Source: Desulfobacterales bacterium (lineage in GTDB: Bacteria > Desulfobacterota > Desulfobacteria > Desulfobacterales > UBA2174_A). Taken from it: 8,723 bases of DNA. Positions 1 through 7,538 of the stretch are shown here, in pieces. The stretch spans positions 1-8,723 of the forward strand of contig JALOPD010000167.1 of assembly GCA_025454075.1 (NCBI GenBank). Direction: 5' to 3'. The translations under genes and the position numbers were made by a program. Each line of letters starts with the position of its first letter. The stretch's first letter is position 1. The notes under the pieces are model-generated. The model saw nothing but the letters and a program-made list of their open reading frames with translations. It searched no databases and was not told the origin of the DNA.

Positions 1-1
1 G

Positions 2-382
2 ATCCAGGTGGACGCCTGGGGCACGGCCGACGCCCTGACCGAAAACGTCGCCCGGGAGTACGAGCGCAACGCCGAGCGCTACGCCCTGCTCAAATGGGCG
101 CAGGCGAGCTTCGACAACTTCAAGGTCGTCCCTCCCAACTCCGGCATCTGCCATCAGGTGAACCTGGAGCACATCGGCCGCGTGGTCACCACGCAGCCAT
201 CGCAGGGCCGGATGCTGGCCTTCCCGGACACCGTGGTGGGGCTCGACTCGCACACCACCATGATCAACGGCGTGGGCGTCCTGGGCTGGGGCGTGGGCGG
301 CATCGAGGCCGAGGCCGTGATGCTCGGTCAGCCCTACTACATGGCCATCCCCGAGGTGATCGGCGTGCGCATGTGCGCATGA
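2..382 (+). CDS. acnA: Aconitate hydratase A, N-terminal fragment (5' partial, ends at a frameshift)
   Basis: This is the front part of an AcnA-type aconitase, the cytoplasmic [4Fe-4S] enzyme that interconverts citrate and isocitrate. The reading frame is open from the left edge, so the true start lies upstream; the GTG at 8 is an internal valine of the usual SVQVD stretch. Family signatures seen are [31 protein letters not shown], and [33 protein letters not shown] followed by PEVIGVRM. The DSHTT motif (codons at 245-259) holds the conserved Asp-His pair of the active site. After the Met codon at 371-373 the frame runs into Cys-Ala-TGA because of a tandem 8-bp duplication. The family continues with [15 protein letters not shown], which is encoded in the frame starting at 379. 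From memory of AcnA (about 890 residues), roughly 105 residues are missing upstream. Either a real mutation or an assembly fault could explain the break. Confidence 0.9.
   Translation: MQVDAWGTADALTENVAREYERNAERYALLKWAQASFDNFKVVPPNSGICHQVNLEHIGRVVTTQPSQGRMLAFPDTVVGLDSHTTMINGVGVLGWGVGGIEAEAVMLGQPYYMAIPEVIGVRMCA
366..381 (+). repeat. Perfect 8-bp tandem duplication that breaks acnA
   Basis: The unit TGCGCATG occurs twice without a gap, at 366-373 and 374-381. Removing either copy restores one continuous aconitase frame, reading [11 protein letters not shown] across the junction exactly as the family does. The duplication therefore is the frameshift (+8, equivalent to +2). It also places a TGA (380-382) over an ATG (379-381), an ATGA overlap. 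Confidence 0.93.
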
Positions 383-2370
383 CGGGCGACCTGCGGGAAG
401 GGGTGACGGCCACCGACCTCGTGCTGGCCGTTACGGAAATGCTGCGCAAGCGCGGCGTCGTTGAAAAATTCGTCGAGTTCTTCGGCCCCGGCATGAAGGG
501 CCTCTCGGTGCCCGACCGGGCCACCATCGCCAACATGTCGCCCGAGTACGGGGCGACGGTCGGGTTCTTCCCGGTCGACGATAAGACCATCGACTACCTG
601 CGCATGACCAACCGCTCGGCTCACGCCGAGGTGGTCGAACGGATTTCCAGGGCGCTCGGCCTGTTCTATTCGGGCGACGAAACGCCGGAGTACAGCGACG
701 TGCTGCCGCTCAACCTGGCCAGCGTGGTCCCGGCGGTGGCCGGGCCGGCGCGGCCCCAGGACCGCATTCCGCTGCCGGAGCTGAAGGCCGGCTTCGCCAA
801 GGCCCTCGGCTGCGACTACGACCGCAAGCCCGAACCCGCCTCCCTGACGACCTTCCACCAGGAGTCGGGGTCCACCGCCGTCCCCCCGGGACGATGCCAG
901 CCGAAAAAGAAAACCTGCAGCCTGGTCCTGAACGGCCACGAGACGTCGCTCTGCGACGGGGATGTGGTCATCGCCGCCATCACCTCCTGCACCAACACCT
1001 CCAACCCCTCGGTCCTGCTCGGCGCCGGGCTGGTCGCCAAAAAGGCGGTCGAGCACGGGCTGAAGGTGCCGGTCCACGTCAAGACCTCGCTCGCGCCGGG
1101 ATCGAAGGTGGTGGTCGACTATCTCGCCGATGCCGGCCTCCGGCCCTACCTCGAGGCCCTCGGGTTCCATCTCGCGGCCTTCGGCTGCACGACCTGCATC
1201 GGCAACAGCGGCCCCCTGCTGCCGGAGATCGAGGAGGCCATCACCCGGCACGACCTGAACGTGGCGGCGGTCCTCTCCGGCAACCGCAATTTCGAGGCGC
1301 GCATCCACCAGCGCATCAAGTCCAACTTCCTGATGTCGCCCATGCTGGTGGTGGCGTTCGCGCTCGCCGGCCGGGTGGACAAGGACATCACCACCGAGCC
1401 GATCGGCTTCAACCCCCAGGGCCGCCCGGTGTTTCTGAAGGACATCTGGCCGGCCAACGCCGAAGTGGCCGCGCTCGCCGAACGGCACGTCCAGCAGAAA
1501 TTCTACCGTCGGCAATACAGCCGGATCTTCAAGGGCGACGAGTTCTGGCACCGGCTGGAGGTCAAGGGCAGCACCACCTTCGCCTGGGACGAGGCGTCCA
1601 CCTACATCCGCAGGCCGCCTTACTTCGACGGGTTTTCCCTGGAGCCCGGACGGCCGGCGGACATCCGCGACGCGCGCGTACTGCTGACCCTCGGAGACAC
1701 CGTCACCACCGATCATATCTCGCCGGCCGGGGCCATCGCGGCCCACTACCCCGCCGGACGGCTCCTCATCGACAAGGGGGTGGACAAGAAGGACTTCAAC
1801 TCCTACGGTGCCCGACGCGGCAATCACGAAGTGATGATGCGCGGCACCTTCGGCAACATCCGCATCAAGAACCGGATGGTGGCGCCCAAGGAAGGCAGCC
1901 TGACCCTGAAGTTCCCCGAACGCACCGAGGCCTTCGTCTACGACGCCGCCATGGCCTACCAGACCGAATCCCGGCCGCTCGTCGTCCTGGCCGGAAAGGA
2001 ATACGGCGCCGGGTCCTCGCGGGATTGGGCCGCCAAGGGGCCGAGCCTGCTCGGCGTCAAGGCCGCCATCGCCGAATCCTTCGAGCGCATCCACCGCAGC
2101 AACCTGGTCGGCATGGGCGTGCTGCCCCTCGTGTTCAAGGACGGCCAGAGCTGGCCGGGCCTCGGCCTGGACGGCTCGGAGACGGTCACGATCTCGGGGA
2201 TCGAAAGCCTCGCGCCCCGCAAGACCCTCCCGGTCCGCGCGGTGAGGGCCGACGGCCGCGAGATCGCCTTCGAGGTGACCGCGCGGGTGGACACCGACAT
2301 CGAGGTGGATTACTTCGTTCACGGCGGGATCCTGCCGTACGTTCTGAGGAAAATCATGTCTGGAAAGTGA
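379..2370 (+). CDS. acnA: Aconitate hydratase A, main C-terminal part (downstream of the frameshift)
   Basis: This 663-residue frame holds the rest of the aconitase. It continues domain 1 with [15 protein letters not shown] and [22 protein letters not shown]. The three iron-sulfur ligands follow: Cys204 in SCTNTSNP, and Cys270 and Cys273 in [12 protein letters not shown]. The substrate-binding arginine stretch [10 protein letters not shown] comes next. The swivelling C-terminal domain starts near [15 protein letters not shown] and includes [46 protein letters not shown] and [19 protein letters not shown]. All expected catalytic motifs are present and the end matches the family ([16 protein letters not shown]). 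The ATG at 379 is the Met codon of the second duplicate unit, not an evolved start. If one duplicate unit were removed, the window would encode 786 contiguous residues, which fits AcnA length once the missing front is added. Longer frames beginning at 94 run through out-of-frame sequence and are not real. The next gene lies 114 bases downstream. Confidence 0.93.
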   Translation: MTGDLREGVTATDLVLAVTEMLRKRGVVEKFVEFFGPGMKGLSVPDRATIANMSPEYGATVGFFPVDDKTIDYLRMTNRSAHAEVVERISRALGLFYSGDETPEYSDVLPLNLASVVPAVAGPARPQDRIPLPELKAGFAKALGCDYDRKPEPASLTTFHQESGSTAVPPGRCQPKKKTCSLVLNGHETSLCDGDVVIAAITSCTNTSNPSVLLGAGLVAKKAVEHGLKVPVHVKTSLAPGSKVVVDYLADAGLRPYLEALGFHLAAFGCTTCIGNSGPLLPEIEEAITRHDLNVAAVLSGNRNFEARIHQRIKSNFLMSPMLVVAFALAGRVDKDITTEPIGFNPQGRPVFLKDIWPANAEVAALAERHVQQKFYRRQYSRIFKGDEFWHRLEVKGSTTFAWDEASTYIRRPPYFDGFSLEPGRPADIRDARVLLTLGDTVTTDHISPAGAIAAHYPAGRLLIDKGVDKKDFNSYGARRGNHEVMMRGTFGNIRIKNRMVAPKEGSLTLKFPERTEAFVYDAAMAYQTESRPLVVLAGKEYGAGSSRDWAAKGPSLLGVKAAIAESFERIHRSNLVGMGVLPLVFKDGQSWPGLGLDGSETVTISGIESLAPRKTLPVRAVRADGREIAFEVTARVDTDIEVDYFVHGGILPYVLRKIMSGK

Positions 2371-2376
2371 GTGATG

Positions 2377-2460
2377 CGGGATGGGCGCTTCACGCGATCC
2401 TGGATGCTTGATAAGTGAGCGGATCCTTTATCGCGTATCGAGCATCCCGTATCCAGCATC
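2377..2460. repeat. REP-like imperfect repeats and hairpin in the acnA-ynjB spacer
   Basis: The 114-base gap between aconitase and the importer has a semi-repetitive composition. Two near-identical 13-mers, CGTATCGAGCATC (2434-2446) and CGTATCCAGCATC (2448-2460), are spaced 14 bases apart and differ at one position. GGATGCTTGATA (2402-2413) can pair with TATCGAGCATCC (2436-2447) along 12 bp, with one G-U pair in RNA. A competing perfect 7-bp pair is ACGCGAT (2392-2398) with ATCGCGT (2430-2436). No T-run follows, so this is not a classical intrinsic terminator. It resembles dispersed extragenic repeats. I see no convincing promoter in the gap. Confidence 0.55.
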
Positions 2461-2484
2461 TCCCACGCCATAAAGGAGCAGGGC

Positions 2485-3717
2485 ATGTTCAGGCGCCGTA
2501 TACGGCATTGTCTCACGGTACTCGCCGCATTCATCCTTCTTTCATCGTCGCTGCCGGCATTTGCGGCGACGCCCGCCTGGCCGGAGATCGAAGCCCGCGC
2601 CAAAGGCCAGACCGTGGACTGGTTCATGTGGGGCGGCTTTCCGTCCACCAACGCCTATGTCAACGGCTACCTGGCCCCGCGCGTCAAGGAACTCTACGCC
2701 ATCACTCTGAGGCAGGTGCCCGTAAAGGACATCGCCGAGATCGTGGGCAAGCTGCTGGCCGACAAACAGGCCGGCAAGGCGGCCGGCGGCGAAGTCGACC
2801 TGATGTGGATCAACGGCGAGAACTTTCGCACGGCCAAACGCCACGGCCTGCTTTACGGTCCGTTCGCGGACCTGCTGCCGAACCAGAAGCTCGTGGACTG
2901 GAGCAGGCCGTCGGTCAGGAACGACTTCGGCGAGCCCGTCGAGGGGCTGGAGTCGCCCTGGGGCAGCGCCCAGGTGGTCATGATCTACGATTCCAAGCGC
3001 ACCCCCGCGCCCCCCAACACCGTCGGCGCGCTGCTCGACTGGGCGCGCAGGAACCCCGGCCGCTTCACCTATCCGGCGCCGCCCGACTTCACGGGTTCGG
3101 TCTTCGTGCGCCACGTTTTCTATCACGCCGCCGGCGACGCGGCGGTCTGGCAGCAGGGCCCGCTGGACGAAAAACGCTTCGACGCGGCGGCCGGCGAGAC
3201 CTACCGCATCCTGAAGGATCTGGCGCCCTTCCTCTGGCGTCAGGGCCGGACCTATCCCGAGAACCCGATCCGGCTCGCCCAGCTGCTGGCGGACGGCGAG
3301 GTGGACTTCGCCGTCAGCTACCACCCGGCGGAGGCCTCCAAGATGATCCTCGACGGCCTCTATCCGGAAAGCGTGCGCACGTTCGTGTTCGAGGAGGGCA
3401 CCATCGCCAACACGCACTTCGTTGCCATCCCCTTCAACGCGGCCGACAGGGACGCCGCCATGGTGGTCGCCAATTTCCTGATCTCGCCCGAGGCGCAGCT
3501 GAAAAAGGCCGACCCCGCCGTGTGGGGCGATTTCCCGGCGATCGACATCGGCCGCCTGGAGCCGGACTGGCAGGCCAGGTTCGCGGCCCTGCCGCGCGGC
3601 CCGGCCACGCTGCCGAACGACGTGCTGCAGCGCCGCCAGCTTCCGGAGCCGCCGTCGGAGATCCTCATCCGGCTCGAAAAGGGCTGGGACGCGCACGTGC
3701 TCAAGGGACGGCCATGA
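2485..3717 (+). CDS. ynjB: YnjB-type ABC transporter periplasmic substrate-binding protein
   Basis: This is the solute-binding component of a YnjBCD-type importer (COG4134 family), 410 residues. Residues 1-27 form a Sec signal peptide: basic start FRRRIRH, a hydrophobic core, and AFA before Ala28. Cys9 lies ahead of the core and is not a lipobox, so the protein should be free in the periplasm. Features I recognise from the YnjB family are VDWFMWGGFPSTNAYVN, VKDIAEIVGKLLADKQAGK, GEVDLMWINGENF, ESPWGSAQVVMIYDS, NPGRFTYPAPPDFTGSVF, and the late segment FEEGTIANTHFVAIPFNA with NFLISPEAQLKKADP. The start at 2485 is supported by AGGAG at 2474-2478, six bases upstream, and by the signal peptide following directly. 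The stop overlaps the next start as ATGA (3714-3717), so it is coupled to the first permease. The family's ligand is not established to my knowledge, and nothing here identifies it. Confidence 0.9.
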   Translation: MFRRRIRHCLTVLAAFILLSSSLPAFAATPAWPEIEARAKGQTVDWFMWGGFPSTNAYVNGYLAPRVKELYAITLRQVPVKDIAEIVGKLLADKQAGKAAGGEVDLMWINGENFRTAKRHGLLYGPFADLLPNQKLVDWSRPSVRNDFGEPVEGLESPWGSAQVVMIYDSKRTPAPPNTVGALLDWARRNPGRFTYPAPPDFTGSVFVRHVFYHAAGDAAVWQQGPLDEKRFDAAAGETYRILKDLAPFLWRQGRTYPENPIRLAQLLADGEVDFAVSYHPAEASKMILDGLYPESVRTFVFEEGTIANTHFVAIPFNAADRDAAMVVANFLISPEAQLKKADPAVWGDFPAIDIGRLEPDWQARFAALPRGPATLPNDVLQRRQLPEPPSEILIRLEKGWDAHVLKGRP

Positions 3718-4628
3718 CCCGACCCGCCGGCCACAGCAGCGCCGGCCGCACGCGGTCCCTGCCGCGTCCGGCGGCAGCGGTCGGAATGCTGGCGCCCGCA
3801 CTCGCGGTCGCGGTGCTCCTCTTCGGCGGAGGGCTCGCCCTGGGGCTGGTCCAGGGTCTGGGATACCTCCCGGCGGCGGGCATGTCCGCGCTCACCCTGG
3901 ACCACTTCGGCCGCGTGCTCGGCGACCCGGACTTCTTCAAGAGCCTCGGCTTCACGCTCTACTTGTCCCTGGTTTCGACGCTCGTCGCCATCGCGCTCAG
4001 CGTCGCGGCGGCCCTGGCGCTCAACCGGCTGGCCGGCCGCAGCCGCCTCATCCAGTTCATCTTCCAGATCCCCCTCACCGTCCCGCATCTGGTGATCGCC
4101 ATCGCGGTGGCTTTCATGCTCGCGCCCAGCGGGCTGCTGGCGCGCGGCCTGCACGGCCTGGGGCTCCTGCCGGCCGGGGGCGGTTTTCCGCTCCTGGTGA
4201 ACGACCCCTGGGGGGTGGGGATCATGGCGGCCTACGTCTGGAAGGAGGTGCCCTTCATCACCCTGATGGTGCTGGCGGTTCTGCAGGCGGGCGGGGCGGA
4301 GCTGCTCGATGTCGGCCGCACGCTCAAGGCCGGCCGCTGGCAGCGCTTCCGCCACATCACCCTGCCGATCATCTTCCCCACGCTCGGTGCCGCCGGGTTG
4401 ATCGTGTTCGCCTACACCTTCGGCGCCTTCGAGGTTCCCTATCTCCTGGGCCAGACCTATCCGATGATGCTGCCGGTCTGGGCCTACAAGGCCTACAGCG
4501 ACGTCGACCTCCTGGCGCGGCCCGAGGGCATCGCCGCCGGGCTCGTCATCGCGGCGGTGGTCGCGGCGGCGGTCGCCCTGGCCCAGGGGCTGACCCAGGC
4601 GGCGCGCCGCCGCGGAGCGGTGCTGTGA
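3714..4628 (+). CDS. ynjC: ABC transporter permease, YnjC-type (first of two)
   Basis: This is an inner-membrane permease of the binding-protein-dependent importer, 304 residues. About six hydrophobic spans are visible, near residues 22-48, 80-104, 113-137, 166-191, 215-237 and 272-291. The cytoplasmic EAA loop that docks on the ATPase lies at about 195-221 (AELLDVGRTLKAGRWQRFRHITLPII). FIFQIPLTVPHLVIAIAVAFMLAPSG and AYVWKEVPFITLMVLAVLQ are typical of this permease group. The start at 3714 was chosen because AAGGGA at 3703-3708 sits five bases upstream and the ATG overlaps the ynjB stop. The same frame is open far upstream from 2415, but that stretch is a low-complexity shadow of ynjB. In E. 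coli, YnjC is one chain of about 511 residues with two permease halves; here the halves are separate genes, and this one corresponds to the first. Confidence 0.9.
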   Translation: MTRPAGHSSAGRTRSLPRPAAAVGMLAPALAVAVLLFGGGLALGLVQGLGYLPAAGMSALTLDHFGRVLGDPDFFKSLGFTLYLSLVSTLVAIALSVAAALALNRLAGRSRLIQFIFQIPLTVPHLVIAIAVAFMLAPSGLLARGLHGLGLLPAGGGFPLLVNDPWGVGIMAAYVWKEVPFITLMVLAVLQAGGAELLDVGRTLKAGRWQRFRHITLPIIFPTLGAAGLIVFAYTFGAFEVPYLLGQTYPMMLPVWAYKAYSDVDLLARPEGIAAGLVIAAVVAAAVALAQGLTQAARRRGAVL

Positions 4629-5410
4629 AGCGGCTGCTCTTCGGCGGCGCGGTGGCCGGAGCCGTGCTGCTGCCCTTCCTCCCGCTCGTCCTGTGGGCCT
4701 TCAGCCAGCGCTGGTTCTACCCGCACCTGCTGCCCGAGCAGTGGGGCCTGAGGGCCTGGCGGTACGTGCTGGGCACGGCCGGGAACCAGATGACGGAGGC
4801 CCTCGTGCAGAGCGTGCTGGTGGCTGCGGCCACGGCCGTTCTTTCGGTCGCCGGCGGGATACCGGCGGGCCGGGTCCTGGGGCTCTATCATTTCCGGGGC
4901 AAGGACCTGCTGTCGATCGTCCTGATGCTGCCCGTCATCGTGCCGCCGCTCTGCGTGGCCATGGGGCTGCATCTCTGGCTGCTGCGGCTGGAGCTGGCCG
5001 GCACGTTCGCAGGGGTGGTGCTGGTGCACCTGAGCGCCTGCCTGCCCTACGCCGTCTTCGTCATGTGGGGGGTTTTCTCGAACTACAACCCGGACTTCGA
5101 GGACCAGGCGCGCTCCCTGGGAGCGTCGGCGGTCGACGTCGCCTGGCGGGTGATGCTTCCGCTGGTCTTCCCCGGGGTCGTGGTGGCGGCGCTGTTCGCC
5201 TTTCTTCTGTCCTGGAGCCAGTACCTCAGCACCCTCATCATCGGCGGCGGCCGGATCGTCACCCTGCCGATCCTGCTCTTTGCGTTGATGGGCAGCGGCG
5301 ACCGCCCCGTGGCCGCCGCCGTGAGCATCGTGTTCGTGATTCCGGCGCTGGCGGCGCTGGCGGTGAGCGCCCGTTATCTCGGCAGCCGCCGCGTGCTGGG
5401 AGTCTGGTGA
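4625..5410 (+). CDS. ynjC: ABC transporter permease, YnjC-type (second of two)
   Basis: This is the partner permease, 261 residues, expected to form a heterodimer with the preceding gene product in the inner membrane. Six hydrophobic spans are visible near residues 5-25, 60-80, 94-119, 127-151, 179-200 and 229-249. The EAA loop is at 159-184 (EDQARSLGASAVDVAWRVMLPLVFPG), with the expected Gly and the Leu-Pro after it. MLPVIVPPLCVAMGLHLWLL and SWSQYLSTLIIGGGRIVTLPILLF fit FbpB/PotC-like second permeases. The start is the GTG at 4625, which overlaps the previous TGA as GTGA, so translational coupling is likely. This chain matches the second half of the E. coli two-domain YnjC. The ATPase gene starts one base after its stop. 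Confidence 0.9.
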   Translation: MKRLLFGGAVAGAVLLPFLPLVLWAFSQRWFYPHLLPEQWGLRAWRYVLGTAGNQMTEALVQSVLVAAATAVLSVAGGIPAGRVLGLYHFRGKDLLSIVLMLPVIVPPLCVAMGLHLWLLRLELAGTFAGVVLVHLSACLPYAVFVMWGVFSNYNPDFEDQARSLGASAVDVAWRVMLPLVFPGVVVAALFAFLLSWSQYLSTLIIGGGRIVTLPILLFALMGSGDRPVAAAVSIVFVIPALAALAVSARYLGSRRVLGVW

Positions 5411-5411
5411 C

Positions 5412-6440
5412 ATGGGTGTCCTGCAGCTCGACGACCTCACCATCGCCTTCGGCGCCGAAATCGTGCTCCGCGGCCTGCACCTCGATGTGGCCGAGGGCGA
5501 ACTGGTGTCCCTGCTGGGGCCGAGCGGGGCGGGCAAGACCTCGGTCCTGAAGGCGGTGGCCGGGCTGCTGGCGCCCGCCGGCGGCGACATCCGCATCGAC
5601 GGCCGCTCGGTCCGCGGCCTGCCGCCCGAAAAGCGCAGCGCCGTCATGGTCTTCCAGAAGCCGCTGCTCTTCCCGTTCATGAACGTGGCGCAAAACGTCG
5701 GATTCGGGCTGCGCATGCAGGCCGTGGGTGCGGACGAGGCCCGCGAGCGCATCCGGGACATCCTCGCGCTGACCCGGCTCACGGGCCTGGAGGCGCGCCG
5801 GGTGCATGAGATCTCCGGCGGCCAGCAGCAGCGCGTCGCGCTGGCGCGGGCGCTCGTGCTGAAGCCCTCGATCCTGCTGCTGGACGAGCCCCTGAGCAGC
5901 CTCGACGCCAACCTGCGTCAGCAGATGCGCGAGCTCATCCAGGACATCCAGGCGCAGACCCGGATCACCACCCTGCTGGTGACCCACGACCAGTCCGAAG
6001 CGCTGATGCTCTCCCACCGCATCGGTCTGTTGCTCGACGGCCGCCTGCGCCAGGTAGGGAGCCCACACGACCTGTTCCATCGCCCCGCGGACCGCGCGGT
6101 CGCCGAGTTCTTCGGCGGCTGCAACTTCCTGACCGGCCGCCTGCGGGCAGGACGGTTCGACTGCGAGCTTGGCTCGTTTTCGGCGCCGGGCGTCATCGCC
6201 AACGGCCATCGCCTCACCGCCACCATCCGGCCCGAGGATATCCTCGTCGGCGGCGATGCCGATCACTCGATCCCCGGCCGGGTGCGCAAGACCAGCTTCG
6301 AGGGCGCCGCGACGCGTCTGTGGGTGGACTGCGGGGCCGCGCAGCTGGTGGTGCTGACTCCGCGCAGCGACCTGGCGCCCGGCCATCCCGTCCGCCTGCA
6401 CCTGCCGGCCGAAAAGATCCGGATCTTCCCGCCGGAATGA
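5412..6440 (+). CDS. ynjD: ABC transporter ATP-binding protein, YnjD position, with C-terminal regulatory extension
   Basis: This is the energy-coupling ATPase of the importer, cytoplasmic, 342 residues. The nucleotide-binding domain is complete: Walker A GPSGAGKT (36-43), Q-loop Gln82 in VFQKPLLFPF, signature ISGGQQQR (134-141), Walker B ILLLDEP (154-160), D-loop SSLD (162-165) and switch His192 in LLVTHDQSEA. Residues from about 235 to 342 form an extra domain with a TOBE-like pattern (CNFLTGRLRAGRFDCELG, then RLTATIRPEDILV, then VRLHLPAEKIRIFPPE), as in PotA, FbpC and CysA. E. coli YnjD, about 217 residues, lacks this region, so the architecture here is the longer CUT1/spermidine-type form. 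GGGAG at 5398-5402 is a suitable ribosome site nine bases before the ATG. Genomic position, not sequence alone, supports the ynjD label. Confidence 0.9.
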   Translation: MGVLQLDDLTIAFGAEIVLRGLHLDVAEGELVSLLGPSGAGKTSVLKAVAGLLAPAGGDIRIDGRSVRGLPPEKRSAVMVFQKPLLFPFMNVAQNVGFGLRMQAVGADEARERIRDILALTRLTGLEARRVHEISGGQQQRVALARALVLKPSILLLDEPLSSLDANLRQQMRELIQDIQAQTRITTLLVTHDQSEALMLSHRIGLLLDGRLRQVGSPHDLFHRPADRAVAEFFGGCNFLTGRLRAGRFDCELGSFSAPGVIANGHRLTATIRPEDILVGGDADHSIPGRVRKTSFEGAATRLWVDCGAAQLVVLTPRSDLAPGHPVRLHLPAEKIRIFPPE

Positions 6441-6441
6441 A

Positions 6442-6457
6442 ATCGGCATCCGCCGAT
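6442..6457 (+). other. Short hairpin between the ATPase and phosphotransferase genes
   Basis: ATCGGC (6442-6447) and GCCGAT (6452-6457) form a perfect 6-bp stem with a 4-base loop, two bases after the ATPase stop codon. No T-run follows, so it is unlikely to terminate transcription. It might pause polymerase or protect the mRNA 3' end. A stem this short can also arise by chance in GC-rich DNA. Confidence 0.3.
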
Positions 6458-6484
6458 GTCATGTGAAAGGAACTTGTTGGCAGC

Positions 6485-7525
6485 ATGGATCGGATGGTGG
6501 AATTACTGCCGAAGGTTCAAGCCTACCTGAACCAGCAGGAGTGGAGAGGCCTGCCCGGCATGCACGGTCGCACCTTCGAGGTCGCGCCGCTCGCCCAGGG
6601 GGAGTACAACCTGAACTACCGGGTCATAGCGGGCGATCTCAGTTTCGTCTTGCGGGTCAACATCGGCACCCAGATCCGCCGCGACGACCAGATCCTTTAC
6701 GAGTACCAGGCGCTGCGGCTGCTCGAACACACCGGGGTCACGCCCAAACCCTTCTTCGTGGACGACTCCCGTCGTTTCTTCGACCGGGGCATCCTCATCA
6801 TGGAATTCCTGCCGGGAGAGCCCCTGGACTACCGCAGGGACACCGCTGCGGCCGCGGCCCTTTTCGCCCGGATTCATCAGACCGAGGTGGCCGCGGCGCA
6901 CAACCATCTCATCCGCGAGACCGCGCCGCTGTCGCTGATCTACGAAGAGTGCGCCGGGCTGCTGCAGCGCTACTTCGACTGCGATCGGGCCGACCCGGCG
7001 ATTCGCGGCTACCTGCGGGACCTGCTCCGCTGGGCCGATGCGGCGCGAGCGCGGGAACGCTATTACCAGTCCGATCCCTGGCCCTGCATCGTCAACACGG
7101 AGGTCAACTCCGGCAATTTCATCGTCAACCGCGCCGGCGGCACGATCCATCTGGTGGACTGGGAGATGCCGCGCTGGGGGGATCCGTCCCAGGACCTGGC
7201 GCACTTCTGCTCGCCGCTCACCACCCTGTGGAAAACGGACTTCCGCATGCAGCCCGGGGACCGGAAGCTGTTTTTGGACGCCTACCGCCGCGGCCTGCGC
7301 GACCGGCACCTCAAGGATACCCTGGTGGAGCGCATCCGGCTGCGCGAGCCCTTCGTCCGCCTGCGCGGGATCTCGTGGTCCGCCATGGGCTGGACGGCCT
7401 ACCAGTCCGACGACTACGCCGGGGTGAAGAACCCGGGCACCTGGGCCACGCTGCAGCGGTATATGAATCTGGAGTTCATCCGCGAGGTGTTCGACCCGTT
7501 TTTCACGTCCGAGTTTCCCGCGTGA
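6485..7525 (+). CDS. Phosphotransferase of the aminoglycoside phosphotransferase/choline kinase fold
   Basis: This is a 346-residue cytoplasmic kinase-like protein predicted to move a phosphate from ATP to a small molecule. N-lobe features are the glycine-containing strand PLAQGEYNLNYRV (35-47), FVLRVN with Arg57 where an ATP-contacting Lys or Arg sits, and YEYQALRLLEHTGVTPKPFFVD (72-93) with a candidate helix-C Glu73. The hinge is IMEFLPGEPL (105-114). The catalytic loop (Brenner motif, usually HxDxxxxN) reads N204-T-E206-V-N-S-G-N211, so His is replaced by Asn and the catalytic Asp by Glu. The metal-binding Asp225 in LVDWEMPRWGDPSQDLAHF is intact. I do not know its substrate. Resistance to aminoglycosides is not implied by the fold. 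AAGGA at 6467-6471 is 13 bases before the ATG, a rather long spacing; a second ATG at 6494 is possible. The 44-base gap to the ATPase gene suggests co-transcription with the importer. Confidence 0.85.
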   Translation: MDRMVELLPKVQAYLNQQEWRGLPGMHGRTFEVAPLAQGEYNLNYRVIAGDLSFVLRVNIGTQIRRDDQILYEYQALRLLEHTGVTPKPFFVDDSRRFFDRGILIMEFLPGEPLDYRRDTAAAAALFARIHQTEVAAAHNHLIRETAPLSLIYEECAGLLQRYFDCDRADPAIRGYLRDLLRWADAARARERYYQSDPWPCIVNTEVNSGNFIVNRAGGTIHLVDWEMPRWGDPSQDLAHFCSPLTTLWKTDFRMQPGDRKLFLDAYRRGLRDRHLKDTLVERIRLREPFVRLRGISWSAMGWTAYQSDDYAGVKNPGTWATLQRYMNLEFIREVFDPFFTSEFPA

Positions 7526-7538
7526 GGCAGGCGAGATC

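Noticed and set aside
94..378. Upstream extension of the downstream aconitase frame to an ATG at 94
   Set aside because: Its translation before 379 is not aconitase-like, while the other frame over the same bases encodes conserved aconitase sequence.
337..2322. Long open frame of 661 codons on the minus strand opposite aconitase
   Set aside because: It is a mirror of the GC-rich coding frame, with Gly/Arg/His/Asp-rich composition and no domain. The opposite strand encodes unmistakable aconitase.
894..2411. 505-codon frame on the + strand inside aconitase
   Set aside because: It has Arg/Gly/Pro-rich low-complexity translation, fully overlaps acnA in another frame, and has no recognisable motif.
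2408..2436. TTGATA (2408-2413) as a -35 box for ynjB
   Set aside because: No acceptable -10 hexamer lies at 16-18 bases; the element is better explained as part of the hairpin repeat.
2415..3713. Extension of the first permease to an early start at 2415
   Set aside because: This would place about 430 residues of Arg-rich sequence over ynjB. The ATG at 3714 has a ribosome site and starts a normal-sized permease.
4493..5911. Minus-strand frames of 472 and 396 codons opposite the permease and ATPase genes
   Set aside because: They are shadows of intact ABC transporter genes, have His/Arg/Gln-rich composition and lack domains.
6485..7525. Aminoglycoside resistance gene
   Set aside because: Only the general fold matches. 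The catalytic motif is atypical and the context is a transporter and transferase cluster, so a resistance role is unsupported.
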